NCBI GenBank assembly: GCA_002478245.1
Contig: DLMW01000046.1
Location: forward strand, 1-8,119
Length of the DNA: 8,119 nucleotides
Reading direction: 5' to 3'
Source of the DNA: a bacterium UBP18_UBA7526
Lineage (GTDB): Bacteria; UBP18; UBA7526
Shown here: positions 1-6,662 of the stretch, piece by piece
Layout: each line of letters opens with the position of its first letter
Position numbering within the stretch: position 1 is the stretch's first letter
Notes under the pieces: generated by a model
Told to the model about the DNA's origin: nothing
Seen by the model: the letters and a program-made list of their open reading frames with translations, nothing else
The model's database searches: none
Program-made: the position numbers and the translations under genes

Positions 1-55
1 AATTATTTTAACAAAACCAGTATTTAATCCAACCATTGTAATCCCATCACTGAAA

Positions 56-84
56 TTTACAAATCTAAAATAATGATCCATAAT
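56..84 (+). promoter_or_regulatory. Possible promoter of the ISL3 transposase
   Basis: TTTACA (56-61) and CATAAT (79-84) lie 17 bases apart and each differs from the sigma-70 consensus at one position. Transcription would begin near 91, just before the hairpin at 97-119 and about 70 bases before the start codon. The region is AT-rich, so a chance match is possible. Confidence 0.4.
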
Positions 85-96
85 GTATTGGTTGAC

Positions 97-119
97 TGCT
101 CCGACGTATCGTCGGAGCA
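97..119. repeat. Perfect inverted repeat in the transposase leader
   Basis: TGCTCCGACG (97-106) and CGTCGGAGCA (110-119) form a 10-bp perfect stem with a TAT loop. It is strikingly GC-rich inside an AT-rich leader. It lies 24 bases before the GGAGG ribosome site and does not cover it. No T-run follows on either strand, so it does not look like an intrinsic terminator. It could be an mRNA structure that limits transposase expression, a protein-binding dyad or a subterminal IS repeat. The sequence does not decide between these. Confidence 0.6.
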
Positions 120-158
120 CCACAAAAAAATTACCTTATTAAGAAGGAGGAACAAACC

Positions 159-1214
159 ATGGACATAACTTCTTTAGGACTCAAAAACATTAAAGTTGTT
201 AAATTTGAACCAGAAAATGGTTCAGTAAAAATCATCCTGGAAAATGATACCTCACAAGTAACCTGTCCCACCTGTAATAACCCTTCCTCTTCAGTCAAAG
301 ACCGTAGATTATATAGGATAATAACCAACCCTGTAAAGGTCGGCTCTCACCCAATTGATGTATTCATCCAAAAAAGACTGTTCAAATGTTCCCGGTGTCA
401 TAAAAGTTTCACTGAACAAATACAGGGGCTTAAAAAATATCATGTCTATACTGATGCATTTGATGAGTCGCTTGAGACACTTTTTAAACATATGGATTAT
501 CCTACTATACAGAACCATCTCTTCGATAAATATGAACTCACTGTTCCTCTATCCACCATATGGTATAAACTTAAAGATAAACTCATACAATTCAATATAT
601 CATTACAGGAAATGCAAAATGCTATACATATCGGGTTAGACGAATTTTCATATGCTAAGGGACACTCATATGGCGTTATGTCTTTAGACCTGGACAAACA
701 CAAAATAGTCGATATGGTCGCAGGTGGTAAAGACCAAAATGTAGCTGAAGTAGCTCTGTCTATATTTAACCCGGCCATCGTAGAAGCTTGTTGTATAGAT
801 CTCTGCGAAGCTTTTAAAAATGCTTGCTATGCTAAATTCCCTCACGCAATAGTTGTCGCAGATAAGTTCCATGTAATCAAACTATTAAACGAAGCTATAA
901 AAGACATCGTCAATAAGAAAATTATTCCCACATTAGAACAAGACTCTCAAAGAAAGTACCTCAGACAGTACCAATGGGTACTACTCAAAGGTAAAGAAAG
1001 ATTATCAGATTATCAAAGAACACAACTACCTGTCCTGTTCCAATTTAGTCCAGAATTAAAAACAATCTATGAATTTAAAGAACAATTCAGATACCTATAT
1101 ACTATTAAGAATTTTAATATCGTATACCCTGAATTTAACAAATGGTTAAGAACTGCTAAAGCATCGCATATACCAGAACTAATACAGGTTGCTAAGTGGA
1201 GTGCACCCCTTTAA
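159..1214 (+). pseudogene. ISL3-family transposase, C-terminus truncated
   Basis: The product would be a DDE transposase of the ISL3 family. A GAAGGAGG ribosome site at 143-150 sets the ATG at 159. The N-terminus has a zinc-finger-like module with CxxC pairs at Cys36/Cys39 and Cys77/Cys80. A middle helical region follows. The catalytic domain opens with LDEF (Asp161) and a KGHSYG stretch, then IDL (Asp214) and ADKFHV (Asp235), in the order usual for the family. Genuine ISL3 coding runs only to Lys346. From 1197 onward Trp-Ser-Ala-Pro-Leu and the TAA stop come from the terminal repeat of the inserted IS3 element. Family members usually run to roughly 400 residues or a little more, so the last catalytic Glu and the C-terminal helices are gone. 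The protein is unlikely to be active. Family assignment is firm; exact catalytic residue numbering is from memory of the family pattern. Confidence 0.88.
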
Positions 1215-1222
1215 CTGGACAC
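1197..1222 (+). repeat. Left terminal inverted repeat of the IS3 element
   Basis: It begins TGGAGTGCACCCC and ends CTGGACAC. Aligned to the reverse complement of 2388-2413, 21 of 26 positions agree, with the outer seven and the inner nine bases identical. The repeat also contains the probable -35 box of the orfA promoter and the TAA (1212-1214) that ends the interrupted ISL3 gene. Confidence 0.9.
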
Positions 1223-1238
1223 CTGAATAGGTTATAAT
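1211..1238 (+). promoter_or_regulatory. Probable orfA promoter of the IS3 element
   Basis: A perfect TATAAT lies at 1233-1238 and TTAACT at 1211-1216, a 16-base spacing. The -35 box lies within the left terminal repeat, as is common in IS3 elements. The orfA start codon follows about 35 bases downstream of the -10 box. Confidence 0.5.
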
Positions 1239-1272
1239 AGTTAACAAGGTGCCTTTTGAAAGGGGTCTTGTT

Positions 1273-1532
1273 ATGAGAACCAGAAGAACATTTACCAAAG
1301 AATTCAAAAGACGGCTCGTTGAAGAAATCTTAAGCGGTGTCGCAACACCCGCTTCCCTATGCCGTAAGCATAATATTGCTTATCCAGTATTAAGCCGCTG
1401 GCAGAAGCAATATGCTAAGGGCAGTTTCTCCATGAACCGCTTGCCGAGGCTGTCCTCCAGGAGAGGGTCCAACAGTTAGAGCGTATGGTTGGTCGCCTAA
1501 CCATGGACAATGACCTTTTAAAAAAGCCTTAA
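1273..1532 (+). pseudogene. IS3 orfA (HTH protein), frameshifted
   Basis: OrfA is the DNA-binding part of IS3 transposase. AAGGGG at 1259-1264 selects the ATG at 1273 rather than the upstream GTG at 1249. The first 50 or so codons encode a Transposase_8 helix-turn-helix (RRTFTKEFKRRLVEEI through LSRWQKQY). Between about 1420 and 1437 the frame changes: read straight, the protein ends early at 1479 with an unrelated tail. Shifting one frame gives HEPLAEAVLQERVQQLE and a leucine-zipper-like helix running to LLKKP and a TAA at 1530-1532. This fits loss of one base in the gene. The zipper helix is what normally lets OrfA and OrfAB dimerise. Confidence 0.82.
1520..1526 (+). other. Programmed -1 frameshift site A_AAA_AAG
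   Basis: The heptamer AAAAAAG lies in phase as TTA AAA AAG in the frame of the leucine-zipper helix, four bases before the orfA stop TAA (1530-1532). A -1 slip continues as GCC TTA AAG into the orfB frame. This is the classical arrangement for making the OrfAB fusion transposase in IS3 elements. Because orfA is already broken upstream, the signal is now probably only a fossil. Confidence 0.8.
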
Positions 1533-2386
1533 AGCATACCCTCTCTCAACAGGAGAAATCGGAAGTATTCGAAGAGGATGCCATAAAACCAAAGGGCCAT
1601 CGTTATCTCTTCAAAAACAAGAGGCTGACCTAAGGGGGTGCATTGAGGAGATAGCCTGCCAGTTTATCCGCTATGGGTATCGCAGGATTACCGCCCAGCT
1701 TAAGCGCGAAGGCTGGCTTGTTAATCATAAGAAGGTACTAAGAATCATGAGAGAAAGTTTCCTCCTTTGCGTCGCAAAACGCAAGTGGATAAAAACTACG
1801 GACTCCCTTCATCCTTATCCCAGATTCCCCAATCTGGTTAAGGATTTAGCTATTTCCTTTCTAAACCAGGTCTGGCTTGCCGATATTACCTACATCCGCA
1901 TCTTAACCACCTTTGTCTATTTAGCTGTCATCCTTGATGCTCTATCTCGCAAAGTAATAGGTTATGCCATCTCTAAAAGATTAGATACCGGGTTAACCTT
2001 GAGTGCTTTAAGAATGGCTATTACCCAAAGACAACCCCCACCAGGGTGTATCCACCATTCAGATCAAGGGGTTCAATATGCTTTTAGAGGATTATGTCAA
2101 CGAGCTTAAGAAATATAAATTCCAGATTAGCATGGCCGCTAAAGGGAACCCTTATGAGAATGCCCTGGCTGAAAGTTTTATCAAAACCCTGAAGTATGAG
2201 GAGGTAGACCTATGGGATTACCGGACACTTGGTGATGTTTTAAAAAGAATTCCTTTTTTCATCCAGGAGGTATATAATAAGAAACGCCTCCATTCATCAT
2301 TGGGCTATCTGCCTCCGGATGAGTTTGAGACTGACTTTTTTGAGAAAGAACGAGGTTTAAAATCTTGTCAACTTGTAACCATCTAA
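1526..2386 (+). pseudogene. IS3 orfB (DDE integrase core), multiply frameshifted
   Basis: OrfB is the catalytic half of IS3 transposase. After the -1 slip the frame reads ALKHTLSQQEK onward and hits a stop at 1631-1633. Changing frame between about 1600 and 1627 recovers DLRGCIEEIACQF, the IRYGYRRITAQL motif and the DDE core: WLADITYI (first Asp) and HHSDQGVQYA (second Asp). Near 2066-2078 a further frame change, explained by one extra base in a T-run, is needed to join EDYVNELKKYKF and the third catalytic motif NALAESFIKTLK with its Glu. The tail NKKRLHSSLGYLPPDEF is a typical IS3 C-terminus. Open fragments remain at 1747-2109 and 2078-2386. All three catalytic residues survive, but on separate fragments. 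Confidence 0.85.
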
Positions 2387-2387
2387 A

Positions 2388-2413
2388 GTGTCCAGTCCCA
2401 AGGGTTCACTCCA
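2388..2413 (-). repeat. Right terminal inverted repeat of the IS3 element
   Basis: It begins GTGTCCAG right after the orfB stop codon and ends TTCACTCCA. It is the reverse-complement partner of 1197-1222 with 21 of 26 positions matching. Confidence 0.9.
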
Positions 2414-2438
2414 GAGTAGAAGAGTAGGAAAGTAAGAG

Positions 2439-2472
2439 AGCCACTATGTCAGATGTGATGTAGTGGCTTTTT
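2439..2472 (+). terminator. Rho-independent terminator before the operon
   Basis: AGCCACTATGTCA (2439-2451) pairs with TGATGTAGTGGCT (2456-2468) through 11 Watson-Crick pairs and two G-U pairs around a GATG loop, followed at once by TTTT and a T-rich stretch. It would stop rightward transcripts from the IS region or from an original upstream gene lost from this locus. It insulates the downstream promoter. On the opposite strand no T-run follows. Confidence 0.8.
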
Positions 2473-2481
2473 CACTTTTGT

Positions 2482-2510
2482 TTGACCTTTTGCGTTTTTT
2501 GTGGTATGAT
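2482..2510 (+). promoter_or_regulatory. Sigma-70 type promoter of the AOR operon
   Basis: TTGACC (2482-2487) and TATGAT (2505-2510) are separated by exactly 17 bases, each with one mismatch to consensus. The start point would be near 2517, giving a leader of about 33 bases to the ATG at 2550. It is the only convincing promoter seen ahead of the five co-directional genes, so it probably drives all of them. Confidence 0.8.
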
Positions 2511-2521
2511 TAGAAATCATA
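2505..2521. promoter_or_regulatory. Dyad overlapping the -10 box, candidate operator
   Basis: TATGATT (2505-2511) and AATCATA (2515-2521) are perfect 7-bp inverted arms around AGA. The left arm contains the whole -10 box and the right arm covers the expected start point. A dimeric regulator bound here would block RNA polymerase, so the site suits a repressor. No regulator gene is in the window. AT-rich dyads also occur by chance. Confidence 0.5.
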
Positions 2522-2549
2522 ATAAGGGGTATTGTCAGGGAGGTTAAGG

Positions 2550-4448
2550 ATGGGAAAGTATAAAGGTTATCATGGAAAGTATATCCGGGTTGATCTAACG
2601 AAGGAAGAGGTTAAGGTTCTTGACCTTCCAGATGATCTCATTGAGAATTATCTAGGAGGGAATGGTTTTGGGACAAAGATATTATGGGATGAGGTTCCTC
2701 CTGAGGTGGAGCCTCAAGATCCGGAGAATAGGCTCATCTTCGTTACCGGCGCCTTGACCGGTACTCTATGGCCTTCCTGCGGCCATTTAGAGGTAATCAG
2801 TAAATCCCCCCTAACTGGAATATATGGGGATGCCAATGCTGGTGGTTTCTTTGCTCCGGAATTGCGTTTTGCTGGCTACGATATGATCGTCTTCCAGGGA
2901 AAGGCAGAGGAGCCAGTCTATTTATGGATTAAAGACGATAAGATTGAATTAAGGGATGCTAAACATCTCTGGGGGAAGGATACCCCTACTACCCAGAGGA
3001 TAATTAGGGAGGAATTGAAGGATGAGAAGATAAAGGTGGCCTCTATCGGTCCGGCGGGAGAAAATCTGGTTCGCTTTGCCTGTATTGTAGTTACTGAGAA
3101 TCGGGCCTGCGCCCGCTCAGGAATGGGAGCAGTGATGGGGAGTAAAAATTTAAAAGCCATTGCCGTCCGGGGAACAAAAGAAGTTTCCCTAGATAATCCA
3201 GAGGAATTCAAGAAGGCCGCCTCTTTGGCAAGGAAGGCCATAAGGGAGGATGAGTTTACTCCCGGAGAGCATAAGTATGGAACCGCAGGATTGGTAAATA
3301 TTGTCAATGAGGTGGGAAGGTTTCCTACCCGAAACTTAAAGGCCGGACACTTTGAGGAGGCGGATAAGATAAGTGGTGAGGCATTGGATGAGAAGTACTT
3401 TGTGCGGCATCGCGCCTGCTATCGCTGCCCCATCGCCTGCGATAAGGTGATGGAGGTAAGGGAAGGAGAGTATAAAGGAACGGTGACCTCTTCCTTGGAG
3501 TATGAGACATTATGTTCTCTGGGCGCAAAGTGTGGCAATAGCAACCTCGCCTCGATTATAAAGATGAACGTCATCTGTGACGGTATGGGGATGGATACCA
3601 TCTCTGCCGGAGGGGCCATCTCCTGGGCCATGGAGTGCTATGAGAAGGGGGTATTAACCAAAGAGGATACGGATGGCCTGGATCTATCCTGGGGGAATTA
3701 CCACTCCATGATCACCTTACTGGAGAAGATTGCCCAAAGGGAAGGGTTTGGTGATCTATTAGCAGAGGGCTGTAAGAGAGCAGCAGAGAAGACAGGCCGG
3801 GGCTCAGAGAAGTATGCCATGCATATCAAGGGAATGGAGATCCCGGCCCAGGATGGAAGGAGCCAGCAGTCCATGGGATTGGCCCAGGTAACTTCCAGTC
3901 GGGGAGCGGACCACTTAAAAGGTTTCCCCACTATTGATGAGACTGGCTATCCTGGAGCAGCCATCAAAAGGTATGGAGAGGATAAGATGCCGGAGATCAT
4001 AGATGGCATTCAGACCAAGCATAAACCCTTTGTGGTCAAGGACGGCGAAGAGTTCTGTGCAGTCATTGACTCCAGTGGAATCTGCAAGTTTGGAACCCTA
4101 TTCCCTCCTGCTGTCTATTGGGATCTCCTGACTCCCGGAATAAAGTATGCTCTGGGATTAGATATCGATGTTCCTAAGTTAAAGAAGATTGGGGAGAGGA
4201 TATACAATCTTCAGAGGTGCTACAATATCCTCTTGGGGATGTCGAAAAAGGACGATACCCAGCCCGAGAGGCTCTTAAAAGAGCCCTCCCCTTCCAAGAG
4301 AGCCAAAGGCCATGTGGTCTACTTAGACAGGATGTTGCCCGAGTATTATAACTTGAGGGAATGGGATGAGGAGACCGGCTATCCCACGAGGAGGAAGTTA
4401 GAAGAACTGGGCTTAGGCTTTGCCGCAGACAAACTAAAATTAAAATAG
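2550..4448 (+). CDS. Tungsten-dependent aldehyde:ferredoxin oxidoreductase family protein
   Basis: AOR-family enzymes oxidise aldehydes to acids, or run in reverse, with a tungsten bis-pterin and one [4Fe-4S] cluster, passing electrons to ferredoxin in the cytoplasm. GGGAGG at 2538-2543 sets the ATG at 2550, giving 632 residues, close to the roughly 600-620 usual in the family. The in-frame TTG at 2532 lies upstream of that ribosome site and is rejected. The N-terminal domain (about 1-205) has KSPLTGIYGDANAGG and the pterin-contact stretch RSGMGAVMGSKNLKA. The cluster ligands are visible as Cys290, Cys293 and Cys297 (CxxCxxxC), with the distant fourth as Cys512 in SSGICKFG. Glu317/Glu319 (EYET) and His455 (ADHLKG) are candidates for the conserved residues near tungsten. 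It stands alone without a small Fe-S subunit gene, as expected for ferredoxin-linked members. It is first in the operon, 60 bases before the amidohydrolase gene. The substrate cannot be read from the sequence. Confidence 0.93.
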   Translation: MGKYKGYHGKYIRVDLTKEEVKVLDLPDDLIENYLGGNGFGTKILWDEVPPEVEPQDPENRLIFVTGALTGTLWPSCGHLEVISKSPLTGIYGDANAGGFFAPELRFAGYDMIVFQGKAEEPVYLWIKDDKIELRDAKHLWGKDTPTTQRIIREELKDEKIKVASIGPAGENLVRFACIVVTENRACARSGMGAVMGSKNLKAIAVRGTKEVSLDNPEEFKKAASLARKAIREDEFTPGEHKYGTAGLVNIVNEVGRFPTRNLKAGHFEEADKISGEALDEKYFVRHRACYRCPIACDKVMEVREGEYKGTVTSSLEYETLCSLGAKCGNSNLASIIKMNVICDGMGMDTISAGGAISWAMECYEKGVLTKEDTDGLDLSWGNYHSMITLLEKIAQREGFGDLLAEGCKRAAEKTGRGSEKYAMHIKGMEIPAQDGRSQQSMGLAQVTSSRGADHLKGFPTIDETGYPGAAIKRYGEDKMPEIIDGIQTKHKPFVVKDGEEFCAVIDSSGICKFGTLFPPAVYWDLLTPGIKYALGLDIDVPKLKKIGERIYNLQRCYNILLGMSKKDDTQPERLLKEPSPSKRAKGHVVYLDRMLPEYYNLREWDEETGYPTRRKLEELGLGFAADKLKLK

Positions 4449-4466
4449 TATAGAACCTCTTCTGAA

Positions 4467-4493
4467 GCGGGTCCTGCCAAAGGCATTCCCCGC
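4467..4493 (+). other. Possible intercistronic hairpin
   Basis: GCGGG (4467-4471) can pair with CCCGC (4489-4493), and inside it GCC (4476-4478) with GGC (4482-4484) around AAA, leaving a symmetric 4x4 internal loop. It ends one base before the AAGGAGG ribosome site of the next gene. It has no T-run, so it would act in mRNA processing, stability or translation of the next gene rather than termination, if it is real. Confidence 0.35.
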
Positions 4494-4508
4494 AAAGGAG
4501 GTAAAAAG

Positions 4509-5720
4509 ATGATGGACCTTATTATCCGGAATGCTAGATTGAGAAGAGCGCCTGATTTAGTTGATATTGCTATTGTTTCGGGAAAGATAAGTGAGATAAG
4601 AAGAGGGATGAAGGGTAAGGGGAAGCAAGAGATCGATGCCAAAGGAATGCTGGTTAGCGAATCCTTTGTCAATCCTCACCTTCATCTGTGTAAGGTCTAC
4701 ACCTTGGAGATGATGAGCGAAGAGGCGCTCAAGGCCTACCAGGAAGAAGGGATGGGTAAGGCGATGAGCGCCATTGAATTAGCGGCTAAGGTGAAGGAGA
4801 GATATGATGAGGGCTGGATCATCCCCAATGTGAGAAAGGCAGTGAGACTTGCTATCCTAAATGGAGTAACCCATATCCGGGCCTTTGCCGATGTGGATAG
4901 CAAGGCGAAGCTCAAGGGCTTGAAATCGCTTCTGAAAGTAAAGGAGGAGTTCAAAGATATCGTTGAACTCCAGGTGGTTGCCTTCCCCCAGGATGGGATA
5001 GCCAGGGAGCCGGGAACCGTGGAACTCATCCGGGAAACGATGGAAATGGGAGCGGATGTGGTGGGAGGCATTCCCTGGATTGAATTCACTGAGAGAGATA
5101 GCCAAGACCATGTGGATCAGATGGTAGCCATAGCAAAGGAGTATGATAAGGATATCTCCATGCTGGTCGATGATGCTGGCGATCCAGGCTTAAGAACCAT
5201 AGAGATGCTTGCCCTGGCCACCATCCGGGAGGGGATGATAGGTCGAACTCTGGCCCATCATGCCCGGGCCATGGCGCTCTATCCTAGGCCCTACTTCCAG
5301 AAGTTATCCGCCCTTCTCAAAAAAGCCCAGATGGGGGTGGTGAGCGATCCCCATACTGGACCGTTACATGCCCAGGTAAGAGAGCTCCTTGCGGAAGGTA
5401 ATCTAGTATCCTTGGGGCAGGACGATATCTCAGATGCCTACTACCCCTATGGCAGAAACAATATGTTAGAGGTTGCCTTCCTAGCCTCCCATCTCCTCTG
5501 GATGACTACCTTAGAGGATATGGAGACCCTCTATGATATGATTACCATCAATGCTGCAAGATGCATGAATGTGAAGGGTTTCGGAATAGAAGTGGGTAAT
5601 GTGGCCAATATCGTCGTTCTGGGGGAGAGGAACACCAATGAGGCCTTGCGGACCCATAGGGAGCCCCTTTATGTTATCAGCCATGGTAAGTTAGTAGATC
5701 TGGAGAAGATGAGGGAGTAA
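4509..5720 (+). CDS. Cytosine-deaminase-like amidohydrolase, atypical metal site
   Basis: This is a 403-residue amidohydrolase-superfamily protein close in layout to bacterial cytosine deaminase (CodA), which hydrolyses the exocyclic amine of cytosine. AAGGAGG at 4495-4501 fits the ATG at 4509, with a second ATG directly after it. The composite beta-sandwich is made from the first 50 or so and last 50 residues, and the TIM barrel lies between. Visible matches to CodA are PHLHL (His57, His59), ELQVVAFPQDG (Gln155), the HH at 250-251 before ARAM (His251 aligns with the catalytic His), GQDD (Asp305, Asp306), YYPYG and the NAARCMN stretch. The barrel motif VHCDEIDD of CodA reads MLVDDAGD here, so the metal-binding His is Leu219 and the catalytic Glu is Asp222. 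That makes cytosine an unlikely or unproven substrate. Alternatives are deaminases or cyclic amide hydrolases acting on another heterocycle. The product is cytosolic. The next gene starts 41 bases downstream. Confidence 0.85.
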   Translation: MMDLIIRNARLRRAPDLVDIAIVSGKISEIRRGMKGKGKQEIDAKGMLVSESFVNPHLHLCKVYTLEMMSEEALKAYQEEGMGKAMSAIELAAKVKERYDEGWIIPNVRKAVRLAILNGVTHIRAFADVDSKAKLKGLKSLLKVKEEFKDIVELQVVAFPQDGIAREPGTVELIRETMEMGADVVGGIPWIEFTERDSQDHVDQMVAIAKEYDKDISMLVDDAGDPGLRTIEMLALATIREGMIGRTLAHHARAMALYPRPYFQKLSALLKKAQMGVVSDPHTGPLHAQVRELLAEGNLVSLGQDDISDAYYPYGRNNMLEVAFLASHLLWMTTLEDMETLYDMITINAARCMNVKGFGIEVGNVANIVVLGERNTNEALRTHREPLYVISHGKLVDLEKMRE

Positions 5721-5761
5721 AAGTTCAACAGGCTTCAAGATTTAGCAGGAGGGGAAAAAGA

Positions 5762-6646
5762 ATGGATACTAAAACTTCGCAGAAAGTAGAATCGGATAAT
5801 AACGCTATTCTGCTTCTCTCCTGTCCGGATCGGAAAGGGATTGTGGCCAGTGTCTCGGAGTTCATCTATAAGAATAATGGTAATATCGTCCATGCAGATC
5901 AGCACCTAGATGCTTTAGGAAAAATCTTCTTCATGAGGGTGGAGTGGGAACTTCAAGACTTTAAGATCCCCCGCCAGGGACTGGCCCATGCTTTTATCCC
6001 CTTAGCCCAGAAGTTCAAGATGGACTGGAATCTGCGTTTCTCAGACCACATCCCTAAGATGGCCATCTTCGTCTCAAAGGAAGGGCACTGCCTCTATGAC
6101 CTTCTCTTGAGACATAGGGCAGGTGAACTCCGCTCGGAGATCCCCCTAATAGTCAGTAACCATCCGGACTTAAAAGAAGTGGCAGAGAATTTCAGAGTTG
6201 AATATCTCACCTATCCCATAGACCGGAGGACAAAAGCAACTCAGGAAAAAAAGGAACTTGCAGAGTTAGAAGCTCATAGGATAGAGTTCATCGTCCTGGC
6301 GCGGTATATGCAGATCCTAAGTCCAGAGTTTATTTCCCATTTCAAGAACAGGATCATCAATATCCATCACTCCTTCCTTCCTGCCTTTGTTGGTAGAAGA
6401 CCCTATCATCAGGCGCACGAGCGAGGGGTTAAGATCATCGGGGCTACCGCCCATTATGTTACGGAAGAGTTGGACAAAGGTCCCATCATTGAGCAGGATG
6501 TGGTTCGGGTGAGCCATCGGGACTCTGTGGAAGACCTTATCCGTAAGGGAAGGGATATAGAGAAGGTTGTCCTGGCCCGGGCGGTAAGGCTCCACTTGGA
6601 GAATAAGATCTTGGTCTATGGAAATAAAACCGTAATCTTCGATTAA
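5762..6646 (+). CDS. purU: Formyltetrahydrofolate deformylase
   Basis: PurU hydrolyses 10-formyltetrahydrofolate to tetrahydrofolate and formate. AGGAGGGG at 5747-5754 fits the ATG at 5762, and the 294 residues are close to E. coli PurU (about 280). The N-terminal ACT domain (about 15-95) has SCPDRKGIVA and FFMRVEW. The C-terminal formyl-transferase fold (from about 97) has EGHCLYDLL, VLARYMQILSPEF, the catalytic INIHHSFLPAF (Asn200, His202), RPYHQAHERGVKIIGATAHY and LDKGPIIEQDV with catalytic Asp238. All key residues are intact. In E. coli PurU supplies formate to PurT and balances one-carbon pools. Here, between two hydrolase genes, it more likely disposes of a one-carbon unit that arrives on folate during substrate breakdown. 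It lies 16 bases before the next gene, so tight co-expression is likely. Confidence 0.95.
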   Translation: MDTKTSQKVESDNNAILLLSCPDRKGIVASVSEFIYKNNGNIVHADQHLDALGKIFFMRVEWELQDFKIPRQGLAHAFIPLAQKFKMDWNLRFSDHIPKMAIFVSKEGHCLYDLLLRHRAGELRSEIPLIVSNHPDLKEVAENFRVEYLTYPIDRRTKATQEKKELAELEAHRIEFIVLARYMQILSPEFISHFKNRIINIHHSFLPAFVGRRPYHQAHERGVKIIGATAHYVTEELDKGPIIEQDVVRVSHRDSVEDLIRKGRDIEKVVLARAVRLHLENKILVYGNKTVIFD

Positions 6647-6662
6647 TAAGGGGGAAACTGGA

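Larger units (their letters stand above)
1..1196 (+). mobile_element. Remnant of an ISL3-family insertion sequence, 3' end lost
   Basis: This AT-rich stretch holds one transposase gene of the ISL3 family plus about 158 bases of leader. It is clearly richer in A+T than the operon from 2550 onward, which fits acquired DNA. I could not locate a left terminal inverted repeat, so the left boundary is unknown and position 1 is only the window edge. The right part is missing: at 1197 the sequence changes abruptly into the terminal repeat of an IS3-family element, and the rest of the ISL3 gene is not found beyond that element at 2414. Bases 1-158 hold no gene that I can support, only a likely promoter and a hairpin. 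Confidence 0.55.
1197..2413 (+). mobile_element. IS3-family insertion sequence, decayed, both ends present
   Basis: This 1217-bp element is bounded by imperfect 26-bp inverted repeats that begin TGGAGTG and end in CACTCCA, with the TG...CA termini typical of IS3 elements. It carries a two-gene transposase arrangement, orfA with a helix-turn-helix and orfB with an rve-type DDE integrase core, joined by an A_AAA_AAG slippery site. Length, layout and slippery site all match the family. Three extra frame changes in the coding part mean it cannot make an intact transposase, although the ends could still be moved by a related enzyme supplied in trans. The flanking triplets are AAG (1194-1196) and GAG (2414-2416), which is not a convincing target duplication. 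The subgroup within IS3 is not assigned. Confidence 0.9.

Noticed and set aside
1..60. Possible end of another ISL3-type element around CCCATCACTGAAATTT
   Set aside because: The stretch vaguely recalls terminal repeats of this family from memory, but no partner repeat is in the window, so I cannot support it.
1249..1272. GTG start for IS3 orfA
   Set aside because: The ATG at 1273 has an AAGGGG site eight bases upstream and begins at the usual helix-turn-helix N-terminus. The eight extra codons match nothing I recognise.
1194..2416. Three-base target duplication of the IS3 element
   Set aside because: The left flank is AAG and the right flank GAG. A two-of-three match is no evidence.
2532..2549. 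TTG start that would lengthen the AOR-family protein by six residues
   Set aside because: The GGGAGG ribosome site at 2538-2543 lies inside this extension and is ideally spaced from the ATG at 2550, where the family N-terminus also begins.
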